Of a DNA stretch of 64,000 nucleotides, positions 53,587-64,000 are shown piece after piece. The stretch is from NCBI GenBank assembly GCA_949358305.1, contig OX442322.1, positions 9,982,001-10,046,000 of the forward strand, read 5' to 3'. Each line of letters starts with the position of its first letter. Positions within the stretch are counted from its first letter, which is position 1. Position numbers and translations under genes: made by a program. The notes beneath the pieces are model-generated. The model made no database searches. It was not told the DNA's origin and was given only the letters and a program-made list of their open reading frames with translations. The DNA comes from Strigamia acuminata. Its lineage: Eukaryota; Arthropoda; Chilopoda; Geophilomorpha; Linotaeniidae.

Positions 53587-55493
53587 CCCCAAAGAACTAG
53601 AATATCTAAACTCCCTTTTTTAAACGATAAAAGGCGAGACTAATCACTAATAAAGACTCATGAAACGCTACGGACGTTTCCACGAAGAGAAAGCGAAAAT
53701 GCAGAACGTACATCACCAGCGGTAGACACTGGGTGCAGCGGTCAACAACAGAAACTGGACTTGCCCAGTGGGCGGTGCGGATCGGCTGCTCTAAACTTCC
53801 AGCACCGACAGAAGTCACACGCCTTTCTAATCCAAACCCACTTGCAAACAAGTCGTATAACAATCTAACCGAACAGAAATTGACTGACAGATAAGAACCG
53901 ACTGACCTCGCGGGCCAGCGCTCGCTCAGCAAGACTCGAGCAGCAAAAGAACGAATCTCGTTCTAAAAACAAGAAACGTTCTACAAACACACGAATACAA
54001 ACGGGTGTGCCCTCTCCCGAAGCGGAGAGATGATCGACACCAGAGCTCACGAGGAAACTCGTGCGGCACACGAAAAACATTGGACACAAAACGTAAAGAC
54101 CAGAGGTCGTCCACATTCCAAACACAAGAGCAGGCTCACATGACGAGAAGAAGCCAGATCACTCAAGGACCCCCCTGACCGCCGCTCTGATAGGCGGGAA
54201 GGACGAGGAGAAGGAACTGGTTGGCTCACAATAGCTAGTAATTTAACTTTAGCGTAGGGCAGAAAGCTAAAAGCGGGAGTTAATCGACCCCGAGCTGACG
54301 ACTAACTGGCCAACACCACTAAAAATTTGCAAATGTGACGGCGCTCCTGTCATTAAGCCTAAAAATTTCTTAAAAAGACTACACGAAAAAGGGAAAAACC
54401 CCGGGAGATCAACGAACTCAAATCCAAAGAGCTAATAACGTGATAAATTGGCAAACTCGTTTAAAAAGGGAAACTTGGAAACAAGTAGCTTTGCTTCTCA
54501 CATATTAAACCAAAAATTCTTACCAAAAACGTGAATGAACAAAGAATAAAGCTATTAACCAGCACAGGCATAAATGCGATCAGAAAATTGGACTCCCTTA
54601 TTAAATCCAGACACAGAAAGCCAATAAATACGTACAAATCATTCTTTGGCACTTAAACAAGGAACTGAGGACAATAGCAACATAACCGTAAGCGAGGAGG
54701 GCAAAAACAGAAGTTTAGGGTTTAAGGGGACTCCAAACAAGGCGCAAATAGGCGTGGAAACTAGCTACACTTGCACAACGACGTATGCAGAAGCATGAAA
54801 CAGAACTAACGCCCCAAAACTCCCAAAACAACCACAATTTCCCCCAAAAACCTTAAAATTAACATTTGATGAAAACGAGAAAATATAATCGACAAAAAAA
54901 CGAAATCTTCATTGCCGACTCTAGTACATTGCGTTGTGTATAACTGGCGGCCGACTGACGCTTGAAGAGTGACTCTTCCAAACTCGGTGACCATTCTGTG
55001 TGCGCTGACGGCACGAATCTTTTGGCGGGACTGTCCGGTACAACTGAGAGAACTCGCTCTGCTGCTGAAGAAACAACTCGACTGGAATCTTGACCGCGTC
55101 GCTTGTGAGACGACGCACGTCTGTGTGGACACAGCCTCGTACTGTCCAACGAACTGGGCACACGAAATCCTGGAAAATCTTGCCGAAACTCTCTCCATCG
55201 ACGATCCCGAAGTGGTCGCTGCATTCCGCCATACGACGCACTCGTACTGGGCGAATCTGAGACGAATTTCGCCATCCCGAGCAGCAATTCTCGATTTGAC
55301 CGACAGCCACACGCATTGCGCTTGTAAATGCGCTGGCTTCACACGATGCGTCTGTCGTCACTAAGCGCTGGCAGCCTCCACTGCAATTACCGATCTTGTT
55401 TCCGAAAATGGCGGCGATGTCACCCATTTTCGAACTCACGGCAACCTGACGACACTTGGCTAGCATCCTGGTCAAGCAAAACGGCACCAACTT
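53587..55493 (-). mobile_element. A5 internal region, 5' part with leader
   Basis: Minus-orientation A5 after Bel4. Includes the uninterrupted kinase-element target GCTCCTGTCATTAAG (54342-54356), the shared motif (54926-54939) and primer-binding-like TGGTGCCG (from 55489, four bases inside the LTR). The leader is nearly the same as that of A6 although the LTR subtypes differ. Long overlapping ORFs (178, 142, 279 codons) lie in different frames over the same bases and are not accepted as genes. Confidence 0.8.
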
Positions 55494-56266
55494 TGTTTCT
55501 AGCAGTGCTTGAAGACCGTGTTGCACTCTAGAAGACATTTGAAAATGGTTAAAATAAATAACCCTATTTACCAGAACTTGTGAAGAATCCCAAAGAAGAA
55601 AGTCCATTACAGGAAAAAACCTTGATGTGAAACCTGTAAAGTGAGCTGTGAACATGTTGGGACAATTCAATACTATTGTGCTCAAGTTAGCACACAAAAA
55701 CGAATTTATTGTAAGGTTAAAATCTATCAAAACATTACACATAAGAGAGGAGAAAATCAACGTTACTTAGGACTAGAAAAAACATATAACAAGTCAGAGT
55801 AGTTGCTGCGCAACCTACAACAATTAGAGCAGCGGCTCTTAGCAACGAGTGGCAACAATCACTCGCAAGAGGCGAATTGTCCCTCTAGTGACAAAATGAT
55901 AAAGCGTATACAAGAAAATACACAGTTTCGAGTATAAAATCATTACAAAGGGCACAAAACCGTAATAAATTAAGACAAAGTGTTTCAAATAAATAAACTA
56001 ACTTAGGAACTAACAACAGCAACTCTTTGGACGAATCCAAGCAGTAAAACTCCAAAGAATCAAAGAAAAGATGCAAAATTACCTTAAAAAAGACAGCTTA
56101 AATCAGGTAATTCACCACTCCCACTTCACAAACTACACGAAATTCATTTAACATTTAGCCAAAACTTAAGCTGCACTATTAACTAAACACAAACTTGAAT
56201 TAATGATTAATCAAAGCAAATCCGCTATTGCGATAGCAAAAATCCATGTTGCGCGTGCTCGCAACA
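55494..56266 (-). repeat. A5 5' LTR (subtype 2)
   Basis: 773 bp, closely matching the A1 3' LTR 19467-20239, including the subtype 2 end. Ends GCTCGCAACA; the next bases, GGGG (CCCC in sense), are Bel5 coding sequence and the probable target duplication. The A5 3' LTR lies beyond the gap or outside the window. Confidence 0.88.
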
Positions 56267-58222
56267 GGGGAAAAGCACCAAATACAATCGCCCTTGCGCG
56301 CGGATGACAGCGCACAACAAGAATGGCGACGAATTCACCCCGAAAGGGACGACTATCATTCTTAAAACGACCAGGTGATCCCACAAATTCTGCCAAGAAT
56401 ATCCTTCTTGGAAATATTCTTCTGAGACCCAAAGGAACCGCAAGAAATCGCAGTGGTCAGGATTAATCAGCACTTGCAGGAAAGCCTGCTTGATGTCTGC
56501 TATCGCCACTACACAAAAAAGGCGGAAACGGATCATAACTGGGACAATATCCGGATTTAAAGAAGGGCCAGGATACAGACAGTCGTTCAGCGAAGGTAGC
56601 CCCTTCCTCGCCGACGACGCGTTGAAAACGACACGGAACTTGGTTGTTTCCCGGTCCTCCTTGATCACTGGATGGTGCGGGATAACATAAACTCCAGTTT
56701 TCTTGTATCTCTCTGCAAGAGGTACTACTTCCGCGTGCTCTTCCTTGACGTAGTCCCACATGGCTTTGTTATAACGTTCCTTGTGGTCGCGGTTACTATC
56801 AATTCGCCTAAGCGTATGTGATAGTTGGTTCAGAGCCAACTCCCAGTTTGATTCCAAAGCCCCGATCTTATCGTTAAAGGGCAAGCAAACTTGGTAGCGA
56901 CCATCCTCCATTCGCTTGTGCGACTTCTCAAAGCGATCTCGAACAAAATCTGAATCGCGTTCGCCAGCGGTAATCCCAACAGCCTCCAAACTCCAAAGCT
57001 TTTCCAAATCATGGCCAGTCTTAATTTCACAGGTGTTGCAGCAAGACACGTCACGCGAGCTCTCTGAGAAGACATCTGTCGACCCAGCGGCTCCTGACAA
57101 CACCCAACCAAAAATGGTATTGACCAAACCCAAGCGGTTATCAAGACGTTTCCGTCCGTCAAGGCAGATTTCCCACCAAACATCAACTCCAAGCAAGATA
57201 TCAACATTGCCTGCAGTCGAAGGTAAGTCTTCAGCCAATTCGAACCCCAAATCTTTAACTTTCTGAATGGTATCAGGGCTGGCTATCCCATACACATGCG
57301 GTAGGCTTCTTGCACTTAAAGTCGTCACCTTGAGCTCTCTGGCTCCGTGCCTAGACTGAAGGAGTAGCTTGTAAACGTCGTAAGACGTCGATCCAGCATT
57401 ATCCTCTTCATTGAGGCGTTGGGCTGTGGCTTCGATTGACCCACAACTCTTCAACCGTATCCGGTCGGCTACACTCTTTAAAATGTAGGACCGATGGCTG
57501 CCCGGATCTAACATGCCACGGATCGTGTGCGAACCTCCAGACTTTGTTTTTAACTCCGCTGTGAATATCATCAACTGAAGTGTTGAGGAGATCGCCAAGG
57601 AAACGTTCGCGCTCACGTCCTTGGGCTTCTCTATCCCACCTCCACTTCCTGTGTTCAATTTCCTGCAGATGGACGAATGATGTCGTCCGCCGCAAGTCCT
57701 GCAGCTGGTTTTAACCTGGCACCGCATTGCCCTGTGTCCCTCTTGCAGGCAATTGAAGCAAAGTCGGTTCTGTTGAATAATCGTGGTCTTCTCTGCCACG
57801 CTCATTTCTTTCCTACAGAAAGCGTTAGCATGACCTTCTTTGCAAAAAATGCAAATTGCGCTTCCCACGGTCAGCTTTGGGCAAAAAGACTCTTTGGCTT
57901 TTTTGGACGTAGCGCAGGTGGACATCGTGCCCTTGCGTTGATCCTTATCCTTGTCGGAACTTCCAAACTTGTCTTTCTTAGTTGCAAGACCTCCTGCCCC
58001 CATGACATCTTCCATCTGCTCCAAGAGCTGAACTTCAGCCGCAAAGAAATTCAAGATTGTCACTAAATTTGAGGTCTTAGCCCCTTGCTGCTGGTAAAAC
58101 CTCATCACCATGGCAGGTGGAAATTTCCTCAGCACGTCGGGTGCCAGAAGCAGACCAGCAGTCTGTACTGGAACGCTCAACTGCTCCAGCAAGCGGATAG
58201 CAGTGGACACCTTGGTCAACTG
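56267..58222 (-). pseudogene. Bel5 polyprotein fragment (Gag C-terminal part to mid RT)
   Basis: 652 open codons closely related to Bel2 residues ~253-902. They cover the late Gag domain (QLTKVSTAIRLLEQ onward), three zinc knuckles, a protease with the same DPG motif, and the first half of reverse transcriptase, ending at LVLFP just before the YMDD motif. Both edges are insertion breakpoints: A5 at 56266/56267 and element E at 58222/58223. The remaining Gag start and RT-RH-IN lie outside the window, if present. The frame itself has no stop or frameshift, so Bel5 was intact or nearly so when interrupted. Apparent extensions into the flanking LTRs are chance reading. Confidence 0.92.
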
Positions 58223-59801
58223 TGTTGCGAGCAAGAACGCAACAAAAAGGATCTGGAGATTTCACGTTGTTCATCTTCTGAAAGAAAGAAAAGGCTTTTT
58301 AATTTTGTTGTCAAGTTTAGATAGATTTTTAACACATATCTGACATGCCCAGTTGGTTTGCCGCTTTGTTGTCACGATCCTGGTAGTTCAAGAGGGTTGT
58401 CACTTCGCCTGCCACACCTGGAATGTTTGAAAGTTGTGTTTTTAGTCTTTTGTAATTAATTTATGTGTCTTTTTCACGTTTCTGAGTTATTTCTAGTATT
58501 TGTAAGTTCTCTCCTGTTTCCAGTTCACTTGCGAAGGAGATAGGCGTGCATCGGCAAGATGGCCGCCATAGCGCAAGTGAACTGGGAGATGGGAAGAACC
58601 TGAAATAAGCACAATTGTAGTTTTTGGTGCTTATTTTGCTTGTGATTTAATTTATACTAACTTGTATTGGTGTTTAAGGTAGTCCACAGGTGTCTTGGGT
58701 CGCTGGATGGGCGTTGGACATCGTTTGTGAGCGTTTGCGAGCGTCGGGCGTGAGCGTACGCCTTGCGACGCCTCTCGTGGTCGTGTGGGTCCTGCAAATG
58801 AGTTGAATTGGTCGGGTTTCAATGCCCAAGCACTGGGAAAGCTGTACTGACCGTTCTAAGACGAAGATCCATCGTTGAGAAGGCCTGTGAGTCGCTCGCG
58901 ACCTTGTTTGGCTCCATTCACGTCATTTTAGCAGTTGCATGGTCGCCATCTTGGATTTGGTGCTGCACTGTTGCCCTGTTATTATTTCTTTTGGGGTTTT
59001 GAGGAGACCTGGACATAGGGAATATTTACTAGTTATTGTTTGTATAAATTACCAATATTAAGGGTTGTTAATCTAAGCTTTTACCTTTGTTATTGTATGG
59101 TTGTTACGGGTTAAGGTTTGTGACACTTTGCGCCCTCTTTTGGTGGCAATTGGGGTTTGGGCTCAGCATTGTGTTTTGAGTGCAGTTAATGTTAGTTTTA
59201 GCCTTTGAATTATCTGTTAAGTTTAAGTGAAGTGCTGTTTGCACAGGTCATACTGTTTTCAAGGTGTTAGGTTAAGTTTTGCCTTTATTTATGTTAAGTT
59301 TGACATCTGTTGTCTATATACGGAAACCTTGTTGGCACTATTGTTATTATTCAAATCTGTATTGTTTGGTCACTGACATTTATTGTAATCAGGTGACCAG
59401 TTGTTAAGAGTAGGTTGCTAAAGAAGCAACTCAGTTGTTATCAGTTGTTAAGTATTAAATCCAGTTGATATTTTTCCTCCTTCTTTGGATAATTTATTCC
59501 TGGGTTTCTTTTACTTCAATAAACATGATGGCTTGTGAGTAGAGAGCTTTGCCTGCTCTCCTCCTCCCTGGGAGCCCGGAATTTCTACCCAGCAGCTAAA
59601 GAGGTTTTGCCAATCACTTCATCTAAATGCAGTTAGGCCTAGTTTCATGCAGTCAGGCCTAATCCTTCTTCAAGTTAGGCTTGGGCTCAGAGAAAGGATT
59701 TCAGCTTGTTTCATCAACCACTATACAGTCTCGGGCGGTTTCCAGAGTTTGGTGACCAATTCGCCAGTCCTCCCCTGTGAGATCCAAGGTTGTTTGCTAC
59801 A
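58223..59801 (+). repeat. Element E 5' LTR
   Basis: About 1,579 bp, TGTTGCGAGCAAGAACGCAACA to GGTTGTTTGCTACA, related to the Bel2 LTR at both ends and in the AGGCCTA-containing part. AATAAA at 59518-59523 follows a pyrimidine-rich stretch. Only one LTR is visible, so the boundary at 59801 is inferred from the primer-binding-like TGGTACCGTGATTCC that starts 13 bases later. Confidence 0.75.
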
Positions 59802-61003
59802 GGGAGCTGTTTTTTGGTACCGTGATTCCAGGATTTCGTGCACGTGTGTACAGCGCGCATGGAAAAGAGGTCATTTGGATGTTCAGCAAGTGATTCAAGT
59901 GGGTTGGTGCGTGCCAGTTGGTTCGTTTGTACGGCTGGTTCCGTGAGCGGCCGGCATCAAGTGCGCACGCCAGAGAGTCACGTGAGAGCGGCCATTGACG
60001 TCCTGAGTCTGCCAAGTCAAACACAACGCAATGTGCAAGTTGAACAGCTACAGCCTGAAAGAAGAAGAACATTTTTAGTTATTAAAGTGTATTTTTGGTG
60101 GGCTGTTTTCTGGGTTTTTGATGTGTTCCTTCTGGGGGGAGGGGAAGTGTGCTTTTTTGTATTTAAGTTAGCGTTTAAGTTTTGCACTCCATATAACTGC
60201 TTAAAGCAGGGGAGTTTCTGTTTGAATTAAGTTAGAATTTAGTTTTGCCTTCCTGTTGTTGAGCTTGTCCAGGAGGTGTCAGTGTGGTGTGTACGAGTCA
60301 AGTCAAGCTGAGCGGGACAATGCAATTGTCTTCAAGGAGCTTGTGGTTGCAAGGTCGCATCATGTGGTTGGCACATCAGGACGATGAAGACGGCTGGACA
60401 GTTAGCGGTGCAAGCGGGTTGCTGGTCGGTGCAGACAAGTCAAATAACAAGTCACGCTCCAGTCAACTGAGCATTAACGCCAAGTCGTACGGGAAGGTGG
60501 ACGCCTGCCGTCAGGGCAGAAAAGAAAGAAGACAAGCTTTGCTTTTATTAGTTTAGAAAGAAGTTTGTTAAGATTGAGAGTTTTATCCAGGTGCTTTTGC
60601 GGTGTTTGGTTTTTTGGTTTTGAAGTTGATACAGGCAGTTATGTTTAACGTTTTACTGTGTGAGCAGACTCGGTGCTTTGCGTGGGAGCGACCTGAGAGT
60701 ATGGTCCCCTTGCTCAAGCAATTTGAGAAAGAGCCACGCTCCTGAATTTTCGAAATAAGTTTGGTTATAATATTTTGAAAGGCTGTAAGCACTTGGACAC
60801 TTCTCTCAGTCTAAAATTTTGTTTGCTTGTGTTTGAAGTTCTTTCTAGCTTTAAGAGTTGATTAAGTTTTGAGGTCAGGTCTATTGTGAACTGTTAGGTT
60901 GACTGACGGCAGATTGGCCATGTTTGAGGCTGATGAGAAGCGGTCCCGCGCTCGTTTGCTTGTTCTTTCGGTTGTGGCAATCGAGTGGTCGCTCCTTCTC
61001 CCC
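59802..61003 (+). mobile_element. Element E internal region (partial)
   Basis: Carries TGGTACCGTGATTCC (from 59815), the shared motif (60021-60034) and the 30-nt hairpin (60186-60215), in the same order and spacing as Bel2 and Bel4. After the leader no gag start is seen in the remaining ~790 bases, where Bel2 and Bel4 would already be coding. E may be non-autonomous or its gag may lie further on. It is interrupted at 61004 by A6. ORFs of 130 (59838-60230) and 90 codons have no recognised domain. Confidence 0.7.
60186..60215 (+). promoter_or_regulatory. Conserved 30-nt leader hairpin (E)
   Basis: Outer stem ACTCC/GGAGT, bulge ATATAA, inner stem CTGC/GCAG, loop TTAAA, one unpaired G. The outermost pair is A-T here, G-C in Bel2 and T-G in Bel4. 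Confidence 0.65.
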
Positions 61004-61764
61004 TGTTGCGAGCACGCGCAACATGGATTTTTTGCTATCGCAATAGCGGATTTGCTTGAATTGATCAATTATTTAAGTTTGTGTTTAGTTAATAGTGCAG
61101 CTTAAGTTTTGGCTAAATGTTAAATGAATTTCGTGTAGTTTGTGACGTGGGAGTTATGTTTTACCTGATTTAAGCTGTCTTTCTTAAGGTAATCTTGTAT
61201 TTTTCCTTTGATTCTTTGGAGTTTTACTGCTTGGATTCGTCCAAAGAGTCGCTGCTGTTAGTTCCTAAGTTAGTTCATTTATTTGAAACACTTTGGCTTA
61301 ATGTATTACGGTTTTGTGCCTTTTGTAATGATTTTATACTTGAAACTGTGTATTTTCTTGTATACGCTTTATCATTTTGTCACTAGAGGGACAATTCGCC
61401 TCTTGCGAGTGATTGTTGCCACTCGTTGCTCTAATTGTTGTAGGTTGCGCAGCAACTACACTGTGACTGTTATGTAGATTTCTAGGGTTAAGATATGTAA
61501 TTTTCTCCTCTCTTTTCTGTGTACTTTTGATAGATATTAACTTTACATTAAATTCGGTTTGTTTATGTGTTATTTGGCATATTAGTGGTGAGTTCTTCCA
61601 GACACTTATTAGGCCACTTTGCAGGGATTTCAAGCAGGATTTCTCCTGCAATGCATCATCTCTTTTGGAGCTCATCACAAGTTCTAGTAAGTAGGTTTAT
61701 TTGTTATAAGCTTTTTCTGTTGTCTTCTAGAGTGCCACACGGCCACAAAGCATTGCTAGAAACA
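61004..61764 (+). repeat. A6 5' LTR (subtype 1)
   Basis: 761 bp, TGTTGCGAGCACGCGCAACA to CATTGCTAGAAACA. Shares with the A2 LTR the missing AAGAGCCGCT block and the altered ATTTGGCATATTAG in place of the palindrome. The left flank CCCC (61000-61003) is the probable target duplication in E. Confidence 0.9.
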
Positions 61765-64000
61765 TTTTTGGTGCCGTTTTGCTTGACCAGGATGCTAGCC
61801 AAGTGTCGTCAGGTTGCCGTGAGTTCGACATCGCCGCCATTTTCGGAAACAAGATCGGTAATTGCAGTGGAGGCTGCCAGCGCTTAGTGACGACAGACGC
61901 ATCGTGTGAAGCCAGCGCATTCACAAGCGCAATGCGTGTGGCTGTCGGTCAAATCGAGAATTGCTGCTCGGGATGGCGAAATTCGTCTCAGATTCGCCCA
62001 GTACGAGTGCGTCGTATGGCGGAATGCAGCGACCACTTCAGGATCGTCGATGGAGAGAGTTTCGGCAAGATTTTCCCGGATTTCGTGTGCCCAGTTCGTT
62101 GGACAGTACGAGGCTGTGTCCACACAGACGTGCGCCGTCTCACAAGCGACGCGGTCAAGATTCCAGTCGAGTTGTTTCGTCTTCAGCAGAGCCAGTTTTC
62201 TCAGGCAGAATGGACGATCCAGCAAAGAGATTCGTGCCGTCAGCGCACACAGAATGGTCACCGAGTTTGGAAGAGTCACTCTTCAAGCGTCAGTCGACCG
62301 CCAGTTAAACACAACGCAATGTACTAGAGTCGGCAATGAAGATTTTGTTTTTTTGTCGATTATATTTTCTCGTTTTCATCAAATGTTAATTTTAAGGTTT
62401 TTGGGGGATATTCTGGTTGTTTTGGGAGTTTTGGGGCGTTAGTTCTGTTTCATGCTTCTGCATACGTCGTTGTGCAAGTGTAGCTAGTTTCCACGCCTAT
62501 TTGCGCCTTGTTTGGAGTCCCCTTAAACTCTAAACTTCTGTTTTTGTCCTCCTCGAATGCGTTTTCTAGTATTAATGTCATGAGTTTCTTGTTAAAGATA
62601 CTAAAGAGTAGCTTATATGAATTTATTGGCTTTTTTGTCGGAAATTAATTAGGGAGTTCCTGTCTTTAATTGTCTACAGTTAGACCTGCGGTTTTTTAAG
62701 TAGCTTGCACACGTTTTATTGAGAATTTTTGGCCCAATCCGTGCATACGGTAGTTAGTTGTATTTGAATTTTCTTTAATCCACTCCCTTTTAATTTGAAA
62801 TCGCCAACTTATTATACAATAAGCTCTTTGGTCTTGAGTTCTTGTAATTTCCCAGGGTTTTTCCCTTGTTACGTGTAAACTCTTTGAGAGTTTTTTTAGG
62901 CTTACTGACAGGAGCGTCGTCACATTTGCAGATTTTTAGTGGTGTTGGCCAGTTAGTCGTCAGCTTGGGGTCGATTAACTCCCGCTTTTAGCTTTCTGCC
63001 CTACGCTAAAGTTAAATTACTAGCTATTGTAAGCCAACCAGTTCCTTCTCCTCGTCCTTCCCGCCTATCAGAGCGGCGGTCAGGGGGGTCCTTGAGTGAT
63101 CTGGCTTCTTCTCGTCATGTGAGCCTGCTCTTGTGTTTGGAATGTGGACGACCTCTGGTCTTTACGTTTTGTGTCCAATGTCTTTCGTGTGTTGCACGAG
63201 TTTCCTCGTGAGCTCTGGTGTCGGTCACCTCTCCGCTTCGGGAGAGGGCACACCCGTTTGTATTCGTGTGTTTTTAGAACGTTTCTTGTTTTTAGAACGA
63301 GATTCGTTCTTTTGCTGCTCATGTCAAGCTGAGCGAGCGCTGGCCCGTGAGGTCAGTCGGTTCTTATCTGTCCGTCAAATTTCTGTTCGGTTAGATTGTG
63401 TTACGACTTGTTTGCAAGTGGGTTTGGATTTAGATAGGCGTGTGACTTCTGTCGGTGCTGGAAGTTTAGAGCAGCCGATCCGCACCGCCCACTGGGCAAG
63501 TCCAGTTTCTGTTGTTGACTGCTGCACCCAGTGTCTACCGCTGGTGATGTACGTTCTGCATTTTCGCTGTCTCTTCGTGGAAACGTCCGTAGCGTTTCAT
63601 GAGTCTTCATTAGTGATTAGTCTCGCCTTTTATCGTTTAAAAAAAGGGAGTTTAGTTATTCTAGTTCTTTGGGGCAACCTTAGAATTTGGACATTTTAGC
63701 TTATTCGTTTAGGAAATAGCTTGCTTGCTATTTTTGGGTTGTGGCTAGCTAGCGTGGCGTTAGGGTATAGGTACTTGTTTTGGATGGTCGTTTTTGCTGT
63801 GCACAGCAGGGACTGCCATTCGATGTGTTACAGAGGGCAGGTTTGCACTGCCATACTCTGTTAGATGTCGTGTCCGAGACAATGTCCCTGCGCCTCTTGG
63901 CGGCCCCTATTTCTACGTTTGCTTCCCGCGACTGAGTAGTTGTTGTTAGTCTTTCATCCCTAGCTCTGCAGTGAGGCAGACATGCACTAGGCAGGGAGCC
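61765..64000 (+). mobile_element. A6 internal region, runs off the window
   Basis: Primer-binding-like TGGTGCCG five bases after the LTR, leader like that of A5, shared motif (62309-62322), then sequence like A2 to about 63060 and the common A internal region to the window end. The palindrome near 63788-63808 reads TTTGCTGTGCACAGCAGG, altered on both arms but still pairable in RNA through G-U. No gene is recognised; the long ORFs overlap in several frames. Confidence 0.82.

Noticed and set aside
56223-56266. Extension of the Bel5 frame into the A5 LTR and, at the other end, into the E LTR (apparent Met start at 58234)
   Set aside because: The added residues come from the inserted LTRs; the real Bel5 sequence ends at 56267 and 58222.

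Overview
The window contains no recognisable host gene. It is a pile of LTR retrotransposons inserted into one another. Bel/Pao elements are known only from animals, and here they sit beside one Ty1/copia element, so the source is a metazoan, most likely an invertebrate. I cannot name the species. There are no bacterial features. A 200-base run of N (43043-43242) marks an assembly gap.

Layout. (1) 1-1052 is the 3' part of a Bel/Pao LTR of the type that flanks the element at 44422-53586. (2) Family 'A' is a large non-autonomous element with ~770 bp LTRs and a ~4.4 kb internal region without a convincing gene. It forms the substrate for most other insertions, and six copies are visible: A1 (+, 1053-20239), A2 (-, 20240-43042), A3 (-, 23061-41126), A4 (+, complete, 25879-31826), A5 (-, 43243-56266) and A6 (+, 61004 to the end). 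(3) A1 is split by Bel2, a Bel/Pao element (3412-19057, minus strand), and Bel2 is split by an intact copia element (4851-11839, minus). (4) A3 is split by A4 and by a Bel/Pao-like element (32967-39148, minus). That element's single 995-codon ORF encodes Gag and protease and then, in place of reverse transcriptase, RNase H and integrase, a complete type II (TK1-like) thymidine kinase. (5) A5 is split by Bel4, an intact Bel/Pao element (44422-53586, plus). (6) 56267-58222 is a slice of another Bel/Pao polyprotein gene (Bel5), cut by A5 on one side and on the other by element E (58223 on), whose internal region is in turn cut by A6.

Every boundary is supported by paired LTRs, by 4-bp (Bel/Pao, A) or 5-bp (copia) target duplications, or by an uninterrupted copy of the target elsewhere in the window. 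Inferred nesting, oldest to youngest: Bel5 > A5 > A2 > A1 > Bel2 > copia, and A2 > A3 > (A4, thymidine kinase element).

Working together. Bel2 and Bel4 encode complete Gag-PR-RT-RH-IN sets that could act in trans on elements lacking RT and IN (A, E, the kinase element). All of them share cis signals: a primer-binding-like consensus, a 14-nt leader motif and a pyrimidine tract before the 3' LTR. The main discovery candidate is the Gag-protease-thymidine kinase element, together with its array of six tandem 39-nt hairpin units.
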